From: an archaeon
GTDB lineage: Archaea; Thermoproteota; Nitrososphaeria; Nitrososphaerales; CADDZS01
Direction of reading: 5' to 3'
Assembly (NCBI GenBank): GCA_021806865.1
Contig: JAKAPU010000102.1
Coordinates: 1 to 9,619 of the forward strand
DNA: 9,619 bases
In this document: positions 6,212-9,619 of the stretch, in pieces
Position numbering within the stretch: position 1 is the stretch's first letter
How the letters are laid out: every line of letters begins with the position of its first letter
Translations under genes and position numbers: made by a program
The notes under the pieces: generated by a model
Told to the model about the DNA's origin: nothing
Database searches by the model: none
Seen by the model: only the letters and a program-made list of their open reading frames with translations

Positions 6212-8767
6212 ATGAGGTTTCATTCTAAATTGCAGAGTACTAGGTCACTCCAGGATGAATGGATTCATAGCATGTGTAGGATGTGCCTTCATGGATGCGG
6301 AATCCAAGTTCATGTAGTCAACGGTGTAGCAATCAAAATAGATCCAGATCCTGACAATCCTGACAACCTCGGCAAGTTGTGTCCGAGAGGGAACACGGGC
6401 CTTTCGCGTCATTATGATAAAAACAGAATCACGAGGCCGCTCATGCGAACTAATCCTGAGAAGCATTGGGATGCTGATCCAAAATGGAAGGAGATCTCAA
6501 TGGAACAGGCCCTTGATATCGTCGCAGAGAAACTCAAAGCAATTCACAAGAAGGATCCCCGAAAGCTTCTATGCTCATTTGGCGATTTTCAAAGGTATTG
6601 GACGTGGGCATGGCCGGCAGGCGCTTTTGGAACTTTCAACTTCTTCTCCACACTGGGAACTTCCTGCGGTGGTGGATACCATCCCGTGAACGGTGCATTT
6701 CAAGGAACCTTTGCAACTATTCCGGATTACAACTATTGCAACTATCTGCTACAATTGGGCTCAGGCGACGGTTTCGAGGCCCACCTGCATCTCTCTGGCA
6801 CAGCAAAGAGAGTCGCAGACGCAAGGATGCGTGGAATGAAACTTGTCGTTGTTGAACCGAGGCTCGGAGCTGCGGCGGCCAAGGCTGATGAATGGATTCC
6901 GATCAGAATCGGCACAGATTGTGCTTTTGTAATGTCGCTAATGCACGTGATGGTGCACGAGCTCGACCGTTTCGACAAGGAGTACTTGAAGAAGAATACG
7001 AACGCTCCCTATCTTATTGGCCCAGACGGCTACGTAGTCAAAGACGAGAAAGGCAAGGCACAGGTCTGGGACAGCGTCGATAAGACTCCAAAAGCTTACG
7101 ACGACGCAACGATTAAGGACTACGCCCTAACCGGAAACTACAAAACGTCCGGGGTCAGCTGCAGGCCAGCCTTTCAAATTTTCAAGGAGCAGCTCGAATC
7201 TTATGTTCCGGAGAAGATCTCGGAAACTACAACGATTCCAACGGAGACGATACGCCGCGTAGCGAAGGAATTAGCCCAAGCCGCGCGAATCGGCTCAACC
7301 ATTGAACTTGACGGCCAGACCTACAACCTGCGTCCGGCAGCCGTTCAGTGGTACAGGGGCGCTCACGCTCACAATCACAGTTTCATGGATAATTTTGCTT
7401 ACAAGATGATTAATGTCATGCTCGGCAACATCGACATGCCGGGCGGCCACTTGGGAGTTCCCTTGGGGTGGAGCCCTGTCGACTGGAAGGGGGACTGTTC
7501 TCTAAATAAGATAGAAGCCGGAGAGAATGGAGTCTTGAAACCATGGCTCTACGAGTTGAGACCTCCGATTCAATTCAAGTATCCACCAGATAGGTACCAG
7601 CTGACTGAATACTTTCCAGTGGGGCTAGAACCTGGCGAACTGACTCCAGAAGTTGTGATAAATCATGACAAGTTTGGTTTAGAAAAGCCAGAGGGTATCT
7701 TCGTTTTTTACTCAAACCCTATGTGGAACATGCCGGGCACTAGCAAGGCCCTAAAAGCCGTACAAATGATCGACTTCATGGCCACCATCGATATTCAGGC
7801 AGTCAGTGAGACCACGATGTTCTCCGACATTGTTCTCCCTGACAGGACCTACCTCGAAAGCTGGAGTCTCTACGTATGCGAAGCACCATTTGTAACTGGG
7901 CACACTCTTAGGCAGCCAGTGGTAAAGCCTCCTCCAGAGACGATGGATGGAACTGACATCATCACGGAGCTATCTGAAAGAATTGGGATATTGGACAAGT
8001 GGAATGACACCCTAAACGGGTTCCTTGGTCTTTGGAAGAATCCAAAATATTTACTGGAGAAAAACAAGAAGTACGCCTGCGAAGAGATAATGGGCAGATT
8101 CGCCGCCGCTTTCTATGGCGAGGAACGCAATTTGGAGTGGTTCAAGAAGAATGGGACAAGCATGCGTCTGAAGAAGCCAAGCGAGCTATACTTTCCCTAC
8201 AGAGGGCTTAGGCTTCCCTTTTACATGGACTTTGTGAAGAAGGCGGGAGAGGATCTGAAGGAGAATATGTCAAAGGTTGGTACGTACTGGATGAAGACAT
8301 GGAACTTTGAAGACTACCAACCTCTCCCAAGCTTCAAGCCGAGTTTTATTCACACAGAGGATCTCAAAGAGTATGATTTGATTGCTAGTTATTTCAAGAC
8401 AGCTCAGACAACGTTTGAAGACTTGGCTAATGTTCCTTGGGTTGTAGAGGTCGCTCGAAACAGGCCAGATATTTCGTCTGTTTGGATAAACTCCGAAACA
8501 GCCACCAAGAAAGGAATCAAGACTGGTGACAGAATCAGAATCACGTCGAAGTACGCTTCAGTCGAAGGAGTTGCTTGGCTCACAGAAGGCATTCATCCTG
8601 AAGCTGTGATGGTAAGTCAGGCAGGAAGGCCACACATCAAGGGCAAGTACAAAGTTGCATCAACCCCGATGTTCAATGAACTTCTGACGCCAGAGCTCAG
8701 ACAAGTGGACGCTGTTTCAGCCAGTTATGAGACTGCAGTGCGCGTCAAAGTAGAGGCAATACACTAG
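6212..8767 (+). CDS. Molybdopterin oxidoreductase catalytic subunit (DMSO reductase superfamily)
   Basis: This encodes an 851-residue Mo/W-bisPGD enzyme. The N-terminal [4Fe-4S] motif is C22-x2-C25-x3-C29 with C57 in KLCPRG. The partner segment WKEISMEQALDIVAEKLKAI follows, then GTSCGGGYHPVNG, where C152 sits at the position of the Cys metal ligand of related enzymes. Cofactor-binding features are VVVEPRLG...ADEWIPIRIGTD (about 212-236), WYRGAHAH (380-387) and GNIDMPGGHLG. A C-terminal Molydop_binding domain begins near 735 with VEVARNRPDISSVWIN. A sub-family insertion near 265-320 (YLIGPDGYVVKDEKGKAQVW) separates it from well-known Nar/Nap/Fdh enzymes. No twin-arginine signal is visible before the cluster, so the enzyme is probably cytoplasmic. 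Relatives include thiosulfate/polysulfide reductases, acetylene hydratase, pyrogallol transhydroxylase and catechol dehydroxylases; the substrate here is not determinable. Pyrogallol transhydroxylase large subunits lack this cluster motif, so a strict orthologue is unlikely. The following iron-sulfur subunit is the probable electron partner. Confidence 0.93.
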   Translation: MRFHSKLQSTRSLQDEWIHSMCRMCLHGCGIQVHVVNGVAIKIDPDPDNPDNLGKLCPRGNTGLSRHYDKNRITRPLMRTNPEKHWDADPKWKEISMEQALDIVAEKLKAIHKKDPRKLLCSFGDFQRYWTWAWPAGAFGTFNFFSTLGTSCGGGYHPVNGAFQGTFATIPDYNYCNYLLQLGSGDGFEAHLHLSGTAKRVADARMRGMKLVVVEPRLGAAAAKADEWIPIRIGTDCAFVMSLMHVMVHELDRFDKEYLKKNTNAPYLIGPDGYVVKDEKGKAQVWDSVDKTPKAYDDATIKDYALTGNYKTSGVSCRPAFQIFKEQLESYVPEKISETTTIPTETIRRVAKELAQAARIGSTIELDGQTYNLRPAAVQWYRGAHAHNHSFMDNFAYKMINVMLGNIDMPGGHLGVPLGWSPVDWKGDCSLNKIEAGENGVLKPWLYELRPPIQFKYPPDRYQLTEYFPVGLEPGELTPEVVINHDKFGLEKPEGIFVFYSNPMWNMPGTSKALKAVQMIDFMATIDIQAVSETTMFSDIVLPDRTYLESWSLYVCEAPFVTGHTLRQPVVKPPPETMDGTDIITELSERIGILDKWNDTLNGFLGLWKNPKYLLEKNKKYACEEIMGRFAAAFYGEERNLEWFKKNGTSMRLKKPSELYFPYRGLRLPFYMDFVKKAGEDLKENMSKVGTYWMKTWNFEDYQPLPSFKPSFIHTEDLKEYDLIASYFKTAQTTFEDLANVPWVVEVARNRPDISSVWINSETATKKGIKTGDRIRITSKYASVEGVAWLTEGIHPEAVMVSQAGRPHIKGKYKVASTPMFNELLTPELRQVDAVSASYETAVRVKVEAIH

Positions 8768-9070
8768 GTGCTCACGCTTACGCACAAGGTAAAGATCTAC
8801 GCTGTGGGTCAGAGATCTGAATTGCTCGCAGATAGAATAACTGAAATCGAATTTGATGGAAAGACCACCGCAGAACTGTTACGATCTGTTTCGTCTGGTG
8901 GAAAGTCGCTATACGATGAAATAGTAAACCAAGATGGTTCGTTCGCTCACGGCTATGCCATAGCTCTAGACGGTGAGCTTCTCAGGTGCGAAGAATTAGA
9001 AAAGAAGGAGATACCAGACTCTTCCAATGTCGTAGTCATTCATCTTGTGCAAATACCAGCTGGCGGATAA
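8768..9070 (+). CDS. MoaD/ThiS/SAMP-like beta-grasp sulfur-carrier protein
   Basis: This encodes a 100-residue ubiquitin-fold protein. Evidence is the pattern VKIYAVGQRSELL, then ELLRSVSS, a central GYAIALDGELL strand-turn and the ending VVVIHLVQIPAGG, finishing exactly with Gly99-Gly100. A free C-terminal diglycine is the functional hallmark of MoaD (molybdopterin synthase small subunit, thiocarboxylated to deliver sulfur to the pterin) and of archaeal SAMP modifiers. The GTG at 8768 directly abuts the stop of the Mo subunit, with GAGG at 8753-8756 as a plausible ribosome site 11 bases upstream. Its place between the catalytic and iron-sulfur subunits suggests dedicated cofactor (Mo or W pterin) supply for this enzyme; a protein-modifier role cannot be excluded. 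No MoaE or MoeB/E1 gene is in the window. It is slightly longer than typical MoaD (80-90 residues). Confidence 0.87.
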   Translation: MLTLTHKVKIYAVGQRSELLADRITEIEFDGKTTAELLRSVSSGGKSLYDEIVNQDGSFAHGYAIALDGELLRCEELEKKEIPDSSNVVVIHLVQIPAGG

Positions 9071-9072
9071 AA

Positions 9073-9078
9073 GAGGAG
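9073..9078 (+). promoter_or_regulatory. Strong ribosome binding site (gaggag)
   Basis: GAGGAG ends 10 bases before the ATG at 9089. It is the clearest Shine-Dalgarno-like element in the window and fixes the start of the iron-sulfur subunit. The operon-internal gene thus uses Shine-Dalgarno-type initiation, while the first genes of the two promoters look leaderless or nearly so. Confidence 0.7.
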
Positions 9079-9088
9079 AGTAGCAGAT

Positions 9089-9619
9089 ATGACAAGACTT
9101 GGAATGCTGATCGATCTGAAGAGATGTATCGGATGTGACGCGTGTACCATTGCCTGCAAGCAAGAACAAGGGACTCCGCCTAACGTAATGTTCGCGCGCG
9201 TGTTCAGCAGAGAGTACGGTAAGTTTCCAAAGACGAAGAAATTCTTCCTTCCGATCCTGTGTAACCATTGTGAGGATCCTCCTTGCATGAAGGCTTGCCC
9301 CAGCCACGCAATAAAGAAGAGAAAGGATGGAATCGTCTTTGTTGATGAGGACAAATGTTGTGGTGCTCAGGCTTGCGTGTCAGCTTGTCCATATGGTGCT
9401 ATTTATTATCCAGAGGAAAAATCAATGAAATACTTTGATGAACCTACAGAGCTCGAAACGTATCAATTTTCACAGAGAATCAAGCTACCTGTGGCGATGA
9501 AATGCAATTTCTGCGCCCCCAGGCTGGACAAGGGAATGGAACCTGCTTGCGTTGTCACCTGCCCGACTGGCTGCAGAATTTTTGGGGATCTCGACGATCC
9601 AAAATCGAAACCAAGCGTG
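9089..9619 (+). CDS. Multi-cluster iron-sulfur subunit of the Mo oxidoreductase (DmsB/PhsB-like), 3' truncated by window
   Basis: This is the start of an electron-transfer subunit; 177 codons are visible and the frame is open at the window end. It begins MTRLGMLIDLKRCIGCDAC, typical of the beta subunits of DMSO-reductase-superfamily complexes. Cysteine groups visible: C13, C16, C19, C23; then C58, C61, C66, C70 (LCNHCEDPPCMKACP); then C90, C91, C96, C100 (KCCGAQACVSACPYGAIYY); then C139, C142, C154, C158 (MKCNFCAPRLDKG...ACVVTCPTG). These match four ferredoxin-type clusters in the usual interleaved order. In the third group the canonical second cysteine (position 93) is Ala, with an unusual Cys at 91; in NarH the same place is Trp and the cluster is [3Fe-4S]. 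The PYGAIYYPEE stretch resembles subunits of transhydroxylase-like enzymes. It should pass electrons between the Mo subunit and an external partner; any membrane anchor would be encoded beyond the window. Confidence 0.93.
   Translation, partial: MTRLGMLIDLKRCIGCDACTIACKQEQGTPPNVMFARVFSREYGKFPKTKKFFLPILCNHCEDPPCMKACPSHAIKKRKDGIVFVDEDKCCGAQACVSACPYGAIYYPEEKSMKYFDEPTELETYQFSQRIKLPVAMKCNFCAPRLDKGMEPACVVTCPTGCRIFGDLDDPKSKPSV

Noticed and set aside
6414..6855. Overlapping plus-strand frames inside the Mo subunit
   Set aside because: They lie within the conserved cofactor-binding region of the 851-residue protein, with Arg/Trp-rich frame-shifted composition and no domain of their own.
6212..8767. 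Naming the Mo subunit as pyrogallol transhydroxylase
   Set aside because: That large subunit lacks the N-terminal [4Fe-4S] cysteine motif and uses a Ser ligand, whereas this protein has C22/C25/C29/C57 and a likely Cys152 ligand.
1..9619. CRISPR array, tRNA/rRNA genes, insertion sequences or prophage genes
   Set aside because: No spaced identical repeats, no cloverleaf-like or rRNA-like sequence, no transposase or integrase motifs were seen; nearly all of the window is tightly packed coding DNA.

Overview
The window is a compact, all plus-strand stretch that looks archaeal. Evidence: TATA-like boxes sit about 26 bases upstream of a GTG start (1753) and about 35 bases upstream of a TTG start (4328), which fits leaderless or short-leader transcripts. 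GTG and TTG starts are frequent. The solute-binding protein has an N-terminal hydrophobic anchor with no lipobox cysteine and eight N-glycosylation sequons. Base composition looks mid-range by eye. I cannot name the lineage; Thermoplasmata or Thaumarchaeota-like groups would fit.

Left part (1-4163): the tail of an unidentified upstream gene is followed by a complete UbiD-family decarboxylase. Next comes a promoter region with a perfect 7-bp inverted repeat next to a TATA-like box. It precedes an NMT1/SsuA-like ABC solute-binding protein that is broken by a one-base deficit in a G run near 2044-2048. A 12-TM major facilitator transporter with the DGYD motif of aromatic-acid/H+ symporters follows. 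This half reads as uptake plus decarboxylation of a carboxylic, possibly aromatic, substrate.

A non-coding gap of about 160 bases (4164-4327) carries a second TATA-like box and starts the right part. There, five genes lie very close together: a FAD-binding fumarate-reductase/AprA-like flavoprotein, a small 2[4Fe-4S] ferredoxin, a large molybdopterin oxidoreductase (DMSO reductase superfamily, with an N-terminal [4Fe-4S] cysteine motif and a likely Cys molybdenum ligand), a MoaD/SAMP-like beta-grasp protein ending in Gly-Gly, and a multi-cluster iron-sulfur subunit cut by the window edge.

None of the redox subunits has a visible export signal, so the Mo enzyme, its iron-sulfur subunit and the flavoprotein/ferredoxin pair probably form a cytoplasmic electron-transfer system, with the MoaD-like protein serving cofactor supply. 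Combined with UbiD and the DGYD transporter, a working hypothesis is an archaeal locus for import, decarboxylation and Mo-dependent redox conversion (hydroxylation, transhydroxylation or dehydroxylation) of an oxygenated aromatic acid. The protein families are seen in the sequence; the shared pathway and substrate are inference.
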